64,000 nucleotides of DNA from Paenibacillus sp. S150 (GTDB taxonomy: Bacteria; Bacillota; Bacilli; Paenibacillales; Paenibacillaceae). Numbering within the stretch: position 1 is the stretch's first letter; the number at the start of each line of letters is the position of its first letter. Under the pieces are notes generated by a model that was not told where the DNA came from, made no database searches, and saw only the letters and a program-made list of their open reading frames with translations. The position numbers and the translations under genes were made by a program. Location: assembly GCF_019352175.1 (NCBI RefSeq), contig NZ_JACBYI010000004.1, forward strand, positions 124,001-188,000. Reading direction: 5' to 3'. Shown here piece after piece: positions 8,642 to 16,965 of this stretch.

Positions 8642-9384
8642 ATACTGCCCCCGTATTGCAAATTACGGGCTTAAGCGGAGGTTACAGCCTGAACAAGCCG
8701 GTGCTCCATGATATCGGCCTTCAGGTACAGCCCGGAGAGATGGTCGGGCTGATCGGTTTGAACGGAGCGGGCAAAAGCACGACAATGAAGCATATTCTGG
8801 GCCTGATGTCGCCGCATAAAGGCGAGATTGCCGTTCAGGGCAAGACAAGGAGCAGCGATCCGGAGTCGTATCACGGCGCGCTGTCTTTTGTCCCGGAATC
8901 GCCGCTCCTCTATGAGGAAATGACGGTCCGCGAGCATGTGGAATTTACCGCCAGGGCTTACGGCGTGGAGCGCAGTGATTATGAATCCCGCAGCAGCCAG
9001 CTGGCCGCACTCTTTAATATGGAGGACAAGATGGATACGCTGTCCTCGCATTTATCCAAGGGCATGAAGCAGAAGGTCATGATTATGTGCGCATTCGTCG
9101 CGCGTCCGGCGCTGTATGTGATCGATGAGCCTTTCCTGGGCCTGGACCCGCTGGGGATTCGCTCCCTGCTCGATTTCATGCTGGAGCTGAAGAAATCAGG
9201 GGCTTCCATTCTGCTTAGCTCCCATATTCTCTCCACCATTGAGAATTACTGTGACCGCTTCATTGTCCTGCACCGCGGCAAGGTAATCGCGGAAGGCACG
9301 CTTGCCGAGATGTCCGCGGCTGCCGGGCTGCAGGGACTGAACCTGGAGCAGCTGTTCTATGAACTGGTGCAAGGAGGGAAATGA
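8638..9384 (+). CDS. ecsA: ABC transporter ATP-binding protein EcsA
   Basis: This is a 248-residue ABC ATPase with Walker A (GLNGAGKST), signature (HLSKGMKQK) and Walker B (LYVIDEPFLGLDP), followed by LLSSHILSTIE. Length, the LSKGMKQK signature and the following EcsB-like membrane gene identify the EcsAB pair, known in Bacillus for effects on protein secretion, competence and membrane-protease activity and also linked to export of peptide pheromone fragments. The start overlaps the helicase stop by four bases. It drives the partner membrane protein from the cytoplasmic side. Confidence 0.86.
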   Translation: MNTAPVLQITGLSGGYSLNKPVLHDIGLQVQPGEMVGLIGLNGAGKSTTMKHILGLMSPHKGEIAVQGKTRSSDPESYHGALSFVPESPLLYEEMTVREHVEFTARAYGVERSDYESRSSQLAALFNMEDKMDTLSSHLSKGMKQKVMIMCAFVARPALYVIDEPFLGLDPLGIRSLLDFMLELKKSGASILLSSHILSTIENYCDRFIVLHRGKVIAEGTLAEMSAAAGLQGLNLEQLFYELVQGGK

Positions 9385-9385
9385 T

Positions 9386-10612
9386 ATGGATTTGAAGGAG
9401 CTGCGCCGGCAGCGGCGCAGCCGGTTCACCGGAAGCCTGATCCCTTATATGGGCTATATCATTCAGAGCGGTGTAGCCATGCTGTTCCTGCTGGTGCTGA
9501 TTATCTTCTCGGCCTGGTACACCTCACTTCTCCGCGATATTCCGGCAGGCATCCCGATCCGCTGGATTATGCTGGTTATCCTGCTGCCTGCGGTCGCGCA
9601 CAGCAGCTTCCGGACCTATCTGCAGAGTCCGGACACCATCTTTCTGCTGCCGCAGGGCCACCGGATGAAGGAATATTTCGCCCCGGCCTGGGTCGCCGGG
9701 AATGTCTGGAAGATTCTGCGGCTGGCCTTCGTGCTGATTACGCTTTGGCCCCTCTACATACGCACGGATGATTCCCATAAGATGCTGCTGGCCACGCTTG
9801 CCGTGCTGATCCTGGCGAAGCTGCTGGCAAGCTACGGCCTGTGGCGGGAGCTTACCATGCTGTCCCGTCCGGCGGCCTCCGGTTATACCCTGCTGCGGTG
9901 GGCGGCCGCAGGGCTGATGATTGCCGCATGGCTGTGGCAGCCCTCTCTCCGGGCACTGATCTTCATCGTGATACTGGCGGCAGCCTATGTGGCTGCGCTG
10001 GCCGTTCCCGGACGCCATTCCGTCCCCTGGGAACGCCTTATTGCCACCGAGCGCAATCAGGGCACGAGGGCGCTGATGATTCTCGGCTGGTTCGTGGACG
10101 TGCCGGGCAGGGAGCAGCGGGTCAATGCCCGGCGCTACTTGTCCAAATGGGGCGGCGGCATCGCCTGGCGGCGCAGCACCGCCTACCGCTTCCTGCTGAC
10201 CAAAAGCTTCGCCAGGGGCGATATCTTCGGGATTGTGATGCGGATAGCGGTTCTGGCGCTGCTGCTGGTTTGGTGGAACCGGGACAGCTACTTCGGCAGC
10301 GGCATTTATCTGTTCTTCCTGCTGATGACGGGCGTGCAGCTGTCTGCGCTCCGCAAGCTGCACAGCGAGTCCTTCTGGCTGACTGTCTACCCGCTGCCGC
10401 CAGGCAGCCGGGCCGGGAGTACGGTGGACTTTGTACTCCGGGTGCATCTGGTGTTAATGCTGGTCCTGGCCGTACCGCTGCTGACAGCCGGCGGGGGAAG
10501 CCTGCCGCGGGTGCTCGGCACGCTGGCCGCCGGAGCCGCCATCGTGGCTGTGACCCGGATCCGTCTGCTACGGAAACTGCAAAGCGGAGAAGAATCGGAG
10601 CTGCAGCAATAA
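9386..10612 (+). CDS. ecsB: ABC transporter permease EcsB
   Basis: This is a 408-residue polytopic membrane protein with about eight to ten hydrophobic segments, the first near residues 25-45 (GVAMLFLLVLIIFSAW) and the last at TAGGGSLPRVLGTLAAGAAI. The basic N-terminus (LKELRRQRRSRF) is typical of EcsB. ATG 9386 is preceded by AAGGAGGG and lies one base after the ecsA stop; a longer reading from 9359 would lack a ribosome binding site of its own. It forms the transporter core with EcsA. It is followed by a long perfect inverted repeat at 10635-10678. Confidence 0.84.
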   Translation: MDLKELRRQRRSRFTGSLIPYMGYIIQSGVAMLFLLVLIIFSAWYTSLLRDIPAGIPIRWIMLVILLPAVAHSSFRTYLQSPDTIFLLPQGHRMKEYFAPAWVAGNVWKILRLAFVLITLWPLYIRTDDSHKMLLATLAVLILAKLLASYGLWRELTMLSRPAASGYTLLRWAAAGLMIAAWLWQPSLRALIFIVILAAAYVAALAVPGRHSVPWERLIATERNQGTRALMILGWFVDVPGREQRVNARRYLSKWGGGIAWRRSTAYRFLLTKSFARGDIFGIVMRIAVLALLLVWWNRDSYFGSGIYLFFLLMTGVQLSALRKLHSESFWLTVYPLPPGSRAGSTVDFVLRVHLVLMLVLAVPLLTAGGGSLPRVLGTLAAGAAIVAVTRIRLLRKLQSGEESELQQ

Positions 10613-10634
10613 GCGCACCTGTCCTCGCCAACGC

Positions 10635-10678
10635 CAATCAACCCGTTCTCCACAATATCGTGGGCAACGGGTTGATTG
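10635..10678. terminator. Long inverted repeat between convergent ecsB and gntR (probable terminator)
   Basis: CAATCAACCCGTT (10635-10647) and AACGGGTTGATTG (10666-10678) are perfect 13-base arms, and the loop contains an inner CCAC/GTGG stem. No T tract follows, so termination is inferred from stability and from its position between converging genes. Confidence 0.6.
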
Positions 10679-10724
10679 CATGTCTGCATATCCTGAATTC
10701 AGGCGCCGGCCGCCCATTGCTGTG

Positions 10725-11414
10725 CTAGATGATGCCGCCGTTCAGATTGATATTTTGATACAGCCGCAGCTTGGCGTCCTCGAGATGTCCCGTGACCACG
10801 CGCTGCAGATCATCGTAGGCTCCCGCTTGCAGGGCGGCGATAATCTGCCCGTGCTGGTCCAGCGAGTGCATAACCATTTCCTTGGTAATCAAATACGATT
10901 TCATTGCCAGCCAGCGGTAGTTCATCGTGTTCAGATAAATATTGGAGATGTTCCGGTTGCCGCCCAGCTTCAGAAATTCCATGTGGAAGTGCAGATTATA
11001 ATCCCCTTCATGGTAATTTTCCAGCTTGGAGCTATTGACAATGTAGACGGCGGTTTCATGGATTTTCTGCAGATTTGCGGCAATTTCCGGAGTAAAAGAG
11101 GCCGTCCCGTCCTCCAGCCGCTTGACCACCCACAGCTCGATCATCAGGCGTGTCTCCATGATTTCAAGCACATTCCCGGCCGTAATGCCGGTGACAAAGG
11201 TGCCGACCTTCGGCACGGTCTTGATCAAGCCATCCATTTCCAGCCGGGCCAGCGCTTCGCGAATCGGGGTGCGGCTGACACCGAGCTTGGCAGCAAGGTC
11301 GGGGATCGCCAGCTTGTGATCCGGAGGATATTCTCTTTTGATGATTAATTCTTTCAAAATACTGTAGGTTTTTTCCGGTAGATTAGCGTTGTCAATACGG
11401 CTCAGATTGGGCAC
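10725..11414 (-). CDS. GntR-family (FCD/FadR-type) regulator of the tct-uxaA cluster
   Basis: This is a 229-residue regulator. The winged helix motif is AIPDLAAKLGVSRTPIREALARLEMDGLI (residues 37-65). A C-terminal FCD all-helical ligand domain follows, with ExRLMIE near residue 87 and HxxxH-type metal-binding histidines (FHMEF, DQHGQI, VTGHLEDA). Translation starts at a GTG preceded by AAGGA. The gene is divergent from tctB, and the 353-base gap holds a 16-base perfect palindrome (11650-11665), the expected operator form for this family. It probably represses the transporter and lyase genes until a carboxylate binds. Confidence 0.88.
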   Translation of the reverse strand: MPNLSRIDNANLPEKTYSILKELIIKREYPPDHKLAIPDLAAKLGVSRTPIREALARLEMDGLIKTVPKVGTFVTGITAGNVLEIMETRLMIELWVVKRLEDGTASFTPEIAANLQKIHETAVYIVNSSKLENYHEGDYNLHFHMEFLKLGGNRNISNIYLNTMNYRWLAMKSYLITKEMVMHSLDQHGQIIAALQAGAYDDLQRVVTGHLEDAKLRLYQNINLNGGII

Positions 11415-11534
11415 GAAATCATTCCTTATCCCTTAAAATTCCAAAATAATGTTATATATATCATACTTATTTATTGCATAGTGAAAATACTTCTGTCAAG
11501 CGGTTTATCCAAAAAACAAAGTAAAAAACAAGGA

Positions 11535-11564
11535 TTGACAGGGAAAATATGCTGATGATATGAT
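11535..11564 (+). promoter_or_regulatory. SigA-type promoter of the tct-uxaA operon
   Basis: TTGACA (11535-11540), 18 bases, TATGAT (11559-11564). The -35 is perfect. The long leader to tctB at 11768 contains the palindrome at 11650-11665, so a bound repressor would act as a downstream block. Confidence 0.6.
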
Positions 11565-11649
11565 AATCGGCAAGCAGAAACAAAGCCGACTAAACCAATG
11601 AGGTATATATATTTGTAACTGTGAGGAATGCAAAAACTCTTAATTTAGA

Positions 11650-11665
11650 ATGTTGTATACAACAT
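11650..11665. promoter_or_regulatory. Palindromic operator, probably for the GntR/FCD regulator
   Basis: The sequence ATGTTGTATACAACAT is a perfect 16-base palindrome centred on GTATAC. FCD-type GntR proteins commonly bind TTGTATACAA-like sites. Its place between the divergent regulator and tctB supports this; the binding protein is inferred. Confidence 0.72.
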
Positions 11666-11767
11666 ATATTAAGCTGTTGACCGTACTAACGGAGACCTGC
11701 TTGAGGCTGTAGAAGGCCAAAGCGGGTTTTTTGCGTTCATAATCCACCCGGTCAGGAGGAATGAGAG

Positions 11768-12304
11768 ATGAAAAGCATGGCTGATCGTCTTGCCGGCGCG
11801 CTTACCGTTCTGGCTGGCTGCCTGGCTCTGCGTGAAGCTTGGAAGCTGTATCCCTACCATGTCAGCCTGCTGGGCGGGGACCATGTATTCCCGGCCTTTA
11901 TTGGAGCGGGCCTGCTCCTATGCGGCTTATGGTTGCTGGCGGCATCAAGAGGACAGGCCCATAAAGCGCTTGTGGGACGTAACCCGGAAGAAGTGTTGGC
12001 CCGCAAGGCGGCAATGGATGAGCCTGAAGTGCGGGCTGCGCCGCCGCTGCTGCGGCGTTCCTGGCCCAAGGCAGGCTTAATTCCGCCGCTGCTGCTGATT
12101 TATACCGTTCTGCTGCAATCAGTGGGTTATGCGCTGAGCACTTTTGTGGCCTCGCTGCTGCTGCTGCGCTTACTCGGCGGCGGCTGGCGGCGCAGCGGCT
12201 TGTACGCTTTGGTGCTGACATCGGGGCTGTTTCTGGTATTTATCGAATGGCTGCATACGCCGTTTCCCGCTGGAACGGTCTGGCATGCGCTGAGGAGGCA
12301 ATGA
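11768..12304 (+). CDS. tctB: Tripartite tricarboxylate transporter, small membrane subunit TctB
   Basis: This is a 178-residue membrane protein with four hydrophobic segments: LAGALTVLAGCLAL near residues 8-22, then FPAFIGAGLLLCGLWLLAA, then IPPLLLIYTVLLQSVGYALSTFVASLLLL and YALVLTSGLFLVFIEW. This layout and its place directly before TctA identify the TctB subunit. AGGAGG lies before ATG 11768. The sequence between segments two and three is basic and hydrophilic. With TctA it forms the membrane part of a sodium- or proton-coupled carboxylate importer. Confidence 0.85.
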   Translation: MKSMADRLAGALTVLAGCLALREAWKLYPYHVSLLGGDHVFPAFIGAGLLLCGLWLLAASRGQAHKALVGRNPEEVLARKAAMDEPEVRAAPPLLRRSWPKAGLIPPLLLIYTVLLQSVGYALSTFVASLLLLRLLGGGWRRSGLYALVLTSGLFLVFIEWLHTPFPAGTVWHALRRQ

Positions 12305-12305
12305 A

Positions 12306-13835
12306 ATGGATAATGTGCTTATGCTGCTGGATGGCTTCGCTCAGGCCCTCACTCCGCTGAATCTGCTGATGGCGGCCATCGGGGTGCTGGTGGGCACCTT
12401 TGTGGGCGTGCTGCCGGGGCTTGGCCCCACCTCCTCGATCGCCATTTTGCTGCCCGTCACCGGGGTGCTGGAGCCGACGCAGGCGATCATTATGCTGGCG
12501 GGGATTTATTACGGTGCGATGTATGGCGGCTCGACTACGGCCATCCTGCTGAATATTCCCGGTGAAGCCTCGTCTGTTCCCACCTGCCTGGACGGATTTC
12601 CGCTGGCCCAGCAGGGACGGGGCGGCCCGGCGCTGGGAATCGCGGCGATTGCTTCCTTTATTGCCGGAATTCTGGGTGTGGTCGGTCTGGTCCTGTTCGC
12701 TCCGCTGCTGGCCAACCAGGCGCTGCGCTTTGGCCCGCCGGAGATGTTCTCGGTGCTGCTGCTGACCTTGGTCATTATGATGGGCATGACCGGGGCACGC
12801 TTTGTCAAAGCCGCAATCATGGCTCTCGCCGGTCTTGCACTGTCACTGATCGGACTGGGGGCGAATTCCGGGATGTACCGCTTTACGCTGGGCTGGGGAC
12901 CGCTGGAGGGCGGGCTGGATATGGTGAGCATTCTCATCGGCTTCTTCTCCATCAGTGAGGTGATGAGGGGTGTGGCAGAGAAGAAGCAGGCGATTTCCGG
13001 CGGCCGGATCGGCAGCGTTTATCCGAGCCGTAAAGATCTGAAGCAGAGTGCTGTGGCTATAGGCGCAGGGGGAGGGATCGGTTTTTTTATGGGTCTGCTG
13101 CCGGGCTGTTCGGCCGCTGTAACGTCTTTTATGTCCTATGATTTTGTCAAAAAAATCTCCCGCCGCCGCCATCTGTTCGGCAAAGGGGCGATTGAAGGGG
13201 TTGCCGCACCGGAGGCTGCCAACAATGCCACCAGCTCCGCGGGCTTTGTCCCGCTGTTCGCACTGGGCATTCCTTCTTCGCCGCCGCTGGCGGTGCTGCT
13301 GGCCGGGCTGATGATCTACGGGCTGACGCCGGGGCCGATGCTGTTCGAGCAGAAAGGCAGCTTTGTCTGGACCGTCATCGCCAGCATGTTTATAGGAAAC
13401 GTGCTGCTGCTGGTGTTGAATCTGCCGCTGGTCGGCATCTGGGCCAAGCTGACGCGGGTGCCGTTCGCGATTCTTGGTCCGATCATCCTGCTGCTCAGCA
13501 TGATCGGCGCCTATACGGTGCGCAACAGCCTGTTCGATGTCCAGGTTGCCGTGGTCTTCGGCATTGCCGGATATTACCTGCAAAAGCATGATTGGCCGAC
13601 CATGCCCTTTATTCTCTGCTTTATTCTCGGCCCGATGGTGGAGCAGGCATTTCTGCAATCAATGGCGATCTCCGGTGGGAGCCTGGCCATTTTTGTGCAA
13701 AGGGGCCTGTCGCTGTTCTTCATTGGCGCCGCCGCTGTAATGCTGCTTCTATCCCTGTATATGGTCCGCCGCACCCGGCAGAGACTCCGCGAGGAGCGGG
13801 GGGAAGCGCTCAGCATCCTGAACAGCGAGGCTTGA
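12306..13835 (+). CDS. tctA: Tripartite tricarboxylate transporter, large membrane subunit TctA
   Basis: This is a 509-residue membrane protein with about twelve hydrophobic helices. The family signatures are clear: GVLVGTFVGVLPGLGP near residue 22, YGAMYGGSTTAILLNIPGEASS near residue 60, and the pseudo-symmetrical GFFMGLLPGCSAAVTSFMSY with APEAANNATSSAGFVPLFALGIP in the second half. It is the permease subunit of the TTT family, working with TctB and the binding protein TctC. It starts one base after the tctB stop. The substrate is probably a small carboxylate, given the adjacent lyase genes. Confidence 0.93.
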   Translation: MDNVLMLLDGFAQALTPLNLLMAAIGVLVGTFVGVLPGLGPTSSIAILLPVTGVLEPTQAIIMLAGIYYGAMYGGSTTAILLNIPGEASSVPTCLDGFPLAQQGRGGPALGIAAIASFIAGILGVVGLVLFAPLLANQALRFGPPEMFSVLLLTLVIMMGMTGARFVKAAIMALAGLALSLIGLGANSGMYRFTLGWGPLEGGLDMVSILIGFFSISEVMRGVAEKKQAISGGRIGSVYPSRKDLKQSAVAIGAGGGIGFFMGLLPGCSAAVTSFMSYDFVKKISRRRHLFGKGAIEGVAAPEAANNATSSAGFVPLFALGIPSSPPLAVLLAGLMIYGLTPGPMLFEQKGSFVWTVIASMFIGNVLLLVLNLPLVGIWAKLTRVPFAILGPIILLLSMIGAYTVRNSLFDVQVAVVFGIAGYYLQKHDWPTMPFILCFILGPMVEQAFLQSMAISGGSLAIFVQRGLSLFFIGAAAVMLLLSLYMVRRTRQRLREERGEALSILNSEA

Positions 13836-13882
13836 CATTGGCTCCGGCAATTATTCCATATAGAAACAGGAGAGTGGATTGG

Positions 13883-14953
13883 ATGAACAAATGGATTGTA
13901 CGCAAGGCCCGGCGTTTGCCGGCATCTCTGGCACTGCTGGTACTGCTCGCCGGCTGCGCCGCGGAACCCGCGCAGCCGGAAACGGCGGCAACCTCTGAAG
14001 CGTCGCCGTCCGGCGCTGCGGCGACGGCGTCGCCGGGCCCATACGCCGACTATCCGAACAGAAGGATAGAGTATGTGGTGCCGTTCTCGGCCGGCGGAGG
14101 GGTAGATCTTGTGGCCCGGACGGTAGCGGAGGCGCTGGGCAAGGAATGGGGGCAGCCGATTGAAATTGTGAACAAGCCCGGTGCGGGCGGGGCTACCGGG
14201 GCGCAGTACGCACTCAAGCAGGCGGCAAACGACGGCTACACGGTGCTGGCCGACAATGTGGCCAGCACGACGATGCTGCAGGCCGGATCGGCCAAGGCAC
14301 CGGTGCTGCTCAGCGACCATGAGTTCGCGGCGCGGGTAGTGACGGATGCGCCTGTGTTCGTAGTGGCGGCGGATGCCCCGTGGGAGGATTTTACCGAGTT
14401 CTCCGCCTGGGTCAAGGCGAACCCCGATCAGCTGACCTGGACGAGTGTCGGTCCGGCGGGCTTCACCACCTTCGTTGTTGCGGAATGGCTGAAAGAAATC
14501 GGGGCGGACTTTTCCAAGACACGGATGGTGGCGACCAAGGGCGCGTCCGAATCACTTCCGCTGGTGGCCGGAGGCAATGCGGTCCTGGCGGTGCACACCG
14601 TCAATGAGACCTCAACCCTGGTCAAAGCGGGCAAGCTGAAGGTGCTGGCGGTTCTGGCGCCTGAACGCAGCCCGTATTACCCTGACGTGCCTACAACCGG
14701 TGAGCAAGGTGTTGATAATCTGACGGTTTCGTGGTGGACAGGCTTCAGCTTTCCAAAGGGAACGCCGCAGGAGATTATTGACAAATGGCAGGAGGGAATC
14801 GGCAAGCTGGCACAGGACCCGGACTTTATCGCGAAGCTGAAGACGCTGCAGCTTGAACCCGATGTTCTGACCGGCCCGGCGTTTAAGGACTGGATTGACC
14901 AGCAGGCGGAATATTATACGGGGCTGGCTGCCGAAACGGGAATTCGCAAATAG
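13883..14953 (+). CDS. tctC: Tripartite tricarboxylate transporter, substrate-binding lipoprotein TctC
   Basis: This is a 356-residue extracytoplasmic binding protein of the TctC/Bug family. The N-terminus has a lipoprotein signal with lipobox LLAGC near residue 21, then an Ala/Ser/Pro-rich linker of about 35 residues. The mature domain starts at YPNRRIEYVVPFSAGGGVD, the family's first ligand loop, followed by NKPGAGGATGAQYALKQAANDGYT. ATG 13883 has a GGAGAG site. It would be anchored to the outer face of the membrane and deliver ligand to TctAB. Confidence 0.92.
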   Translation: MNKWIVRKARRLPASLALLVLLAGCAAEPAQPETAATSEASPSGAAATASPGPYADYPNRRIEYVVPFSAGGGVDLVARTVAEALGKEWGQPIEIVNKPGAGGATGAQYALKQAANDGYTVLADNVASTTMLQAGSAKAPVLLSDHEFAARVVTDAPVFVVAADAPWEDFTEFSAWVKANPDQLTWTSVGPAGFTTFVVAEWLKEIGADFSKTRMVATKGASESLPLVAGGNAVLAVHTVNETSTLVKAGKLKVLAVLAPERSPYYPDVPTTGEQGVDNLTVSWWTGFSFPKGTPQEIIDKWQEGIGKLAQDPDFIAKLKTLQLEPDVLTGPAFKDWIDQQAEYYTGLAAETGIRK

Positions 14954-14988
14954 GCATGCCCGCCCACATTGAAATGGAGGAAAGGAAT

Positions 14989-15267
14989 ATGCATCATTTT
15001 CTGATTCACAAGCAGGGAGATCAGGTCGGTGTAGCCACAACGGATATCCCGGCGGGACAGGAGGCCGTCGGCATCTACATGGATGATGATTCGCGCATTA
15101 CCCTGACCAGCCTGCAGGACATTCCGCTCGGGCATAAAATTTCACTGGCTCCGCTTGAACGGGGCGGCCGGGTGCTGGAATACGGCATTTCCATAGGAAT
15201 TGCCCCCGGGGGACTGGCAAGCGGCGAGTACGTGCATACGCACAACATTAAATCGGCGAGGTGGTAA
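14989..15267 (+). CDS. SAF-domain small subunit of a UxaA-family lyase (SuyA-like)
   Basis: This is a 92-residue SAF-domain protein corresponding to the N-terminal domain of altronate and galactarate dehydratases, here as a separate gene. Key features are [30 protein letters not shown] and [11 protein letters not shown], where the last His pair is conserved. In the split form the partner is the downstream large subunit, as in (2R)-sulfolactate sulfo-lyase (SuyAB). GGAGG and AAAGGA precede ATG 14989. It overlaps or abuts the next gene, so the two subunits are co-translated. Exact substrate is an inference. Confidence 0.82.
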   Translation: MHHFLIHKQGDQVGVATTDIPAGQEAVGIYMDDDSRITLTSLQDIPLGHKISLAPLERGGRVLEYGISIGIAPGGLASGEYVHTHNIKSARW

Positions 15268-15269
15268 CA

Positions 15270-16424
15270 ATGGGACAATTATATGGGTACCGTCGGGAAA
15301 ACGGGGCGGTGGGCATCCGCAATCATGTCATTCTGTTGCCTGTGGACGATATTTCGAACGCGGCCTGCGAAGCGGTGGCCAAGGTCATCTCCGGCACACT
15401 GGCGCTCCCGCATGCTTACGGGCGCTTGCAGTATGGGGCGGATCTGGATTTGCATTTCCGCACATTGATTGGAACGGGGCGCAATCCGAATGTGGCAGCA
15501 GTCATTGTAATCGGCATTGAGCCGAACTGGACGAACATTGTCGTCGACGGCATCGCCGGCACCGGCAAGCCGGTCGCGGGCTTCTCCATTGAGGGGCTGG
15601 GCGATCTTGAGGTTATCCGCCGCGCCTCCTGGAAGGCCAAGGAATTTGTGCAGTCGGCTTCCGAGCTGCGCCGTGAGCCGGTGACGCTCGGCGAATTAAC
15701 GGTCAGCATCAAGTGCGGCGAGTCGGATACGACCACCGGGCTGGGATCATGTCCCACCGTTGGCAGCACGGTCGATTATTTGCTGGAGCAGGGCGCAACC
15801 GTCTTCTTCGGCGAAACGTCGGAGCTTACGGGCGGCGAGCATCTGATCGCCGGGCGTATGGCGACGGAGGAGCTGCGGGACAAGTTCCTGCGGACGTATG
15901 AGCGCTATGTGTCCGGTTTTGCCTCCCAGGGAGTGGATCTGCTCGGCTCGCAGCCGACACAGGGCAATATTGCAGGCGGCTTGTCAACCATCGAAGAGAA
16001 GGCGCTCGGCAATATTGAGAAAACCGGGAGCAAGCCGGTCATCGGGGTGCTGGAGCCGGCGGAGGAGCCGCAGAACGGGCCGGGACTGTATTTCATGGAC
16101 AGCTCCTCCGCTGCGGCGGAATGCATTACGTTGATGGCGGCCGCCGGAGCGGTCGTACATTTCTTCCCGACGGGACAGGGGAATATTATCGGCCATCCGA
16201 TTGAGCCGGTGATCAAATTATCGGCCAACCCGCGCACGGTCTCGCAGATGGCAGAGCATATCGATGTCGATGTCAGTCCGCTGCTGGAGCGCTCGATTAC
16301 GCTCCCGGAAGCCGGCGAGCGCCTGCTCGAAGCGCTGGAGCGGACGGCCAACGGCCGCTTGACGGCGGCGGAGGCGCTTGGCCACCGGGAATTCGTAATG
16401 ACCAAGCTGTATCCGAGCGCCTGA
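15270..16424 (+). CDS. UxaA-family lyase large subunit (SuyB / altronate dehydratase-like)
   Basis: This is a 384-residue catalytic subunit of the UxaA C-terminal family. Recognisable stretches are [46 protein letters not shown] (with the conserved Cys residues), [12 protein letters not shown] and [21 protein letters not shown]. The order of motifs and the split from the SAF subunit resemble SuyB, which cleaves sulfite from (2R)-sulfolactate; hydroxyacid dehydration is the other option for this family. ATG 15270 has GAGGTGG upstream; GTG 15261 is possible. The gene ends the tct cluster, before a terminator at 16529. Confidence 0.82.
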   Translation: MGQLYGYRRENGAVGIRNHVILLPVDDISNAACEAVAKVISGTLALPHAYGRLQYGADLDLHFRTLIGTGRNPNVAAVIVIGIEPNWTNIVVDGIAGTGKPVAGFSIEGLGDLEVIRRASWKAKEFVQSASELRREPVTLGELTVSIKCGESDTTTGLGSCPTVGSTVDYLLEQGATVFFGETSELTGGEHLIAGRMATEELRDKFLRTYERYVSGFASQGVDLLGSQPTQGNIAGGLSTIEEKALGNIEKTGSKPVIGVLEPAEEPQNGPGLYFMDSSSAAAECITLMAAAGAVVHFFPTGQGNIIGHPIEPVIKLSANPRTVSQMAEHIDVDVSPLLERSITLPEAGERLLEALERTANGRLTAAEALGHREFVMTKLYPSA

Positions 16425-16528
16425 CTTTTAGGCAGTCCGGACTGTGAGGATGCAGCCGTTCGGCGGCAGATCGGCGCCGCCGGCAGCTGATGGCACCGGG
16501 CCTGTTGCTCAATACCTCTCCGCTATCG

Positions 16529-16581
16529 AAAACAAGGATGTTTTTCGGCCGTGGCATGGCTTGGAAACATCCTTGTTTTTT
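16529..16581 (+). terminator. Terminator of the tct-uxaA operon
   Basis: AAAACAAGGATGTTT (16529-16543) pairs exactly with AAACATCCTTGTTTT (16565-16579) and ends in a T tract. Confidence 0.82.
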
Positions 16582-16701
16582 ATGGACTCGTCTTCGGTTG
16601 GATATGCTTTTTTTGCCGGGAATATTACTCCATAGGGAATGGCTAAACGCGGGTAAGTATGGGAGAGAGCCGTGGCTCCCTCCCGGGATAGTCATTCCCG
16701 G

Positions 16702-16812
16702 TTAGACAAAAAGTGAACGGCTGATGATAACCAGCAGGATAAAGAGAACCAGAATCGCGCCAGTGCTTGTGAATGCACCGTATCCATATCCGCCTCTAAC
16801 TTCTTCGCTCAT
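16702..16812 (-). CDS. YjcZ-family sporulation peptide
   Basis: This is a 36-residue peptide. The N-terminal half is Gly/Tyr-rich (RGGYGYGAF) and the C-terminal half is one membrane helix (AILVLFILLVIISRSLFV), the typical build of YjcZ-family small proteins found in spores of Bacilli. The start codon at 16812 lies seven bases after AAAGGGG on the reverse strand. A SigK-type promoter with the ideal -10 CATACAATA lies about 46 bases upstream, which supports late sporulation expression in the mother cell. It probably sits in a forespore or coat-associated membrane; its function is not known. Confidence 0.82.
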   Translation of the reverse strand: MSEEVRGGYGYGAFTSTGAILVLFILLVIISRSLFV

Positions 16813-16857
16813 GTTCATTCCCCTTTCGAGTGTGAGTTGTTGTACTTGAGTACACCG

Positions 16858-16885
16858 TATTGTATGTGCGGAGGGAACAACGTGT
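16858..16885 (-). promoter_or_regulatory. SigK-like (SigE/SigK) sporulation promoter of the yjcZ-type gene
   Basis: On the reverse strand: AC, 17 bases, CATACAATA. The -10 (plus-strand 16858-16866) matches CATANNNTA exactly. SigE uses a similar -10, so the call is for the SigE/SigK group. Confidence 0.65.
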
Positions 16886-16909
16886 ATAGGCCAATGCATA
16901 ACCGCCTGC

Positions 16910-16943
16910 AAAAAAATCAGCCCCGGCTTGGCCGGGGCTGATT
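16910..16943 (-). terminator. Terminator of the aminotransferase gene
   Basis: AATCAGCCCCGGC (16915-16927) and GCCGGGGCTGATT (16931-16943) form a perfect 13-base stem; the A tract at 16910-16916 is the U tract on the reverse strand. Confidence 0.9.
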
Positions 16944-16965
16944 GCTACCCGGCAGGCCTGTATCC

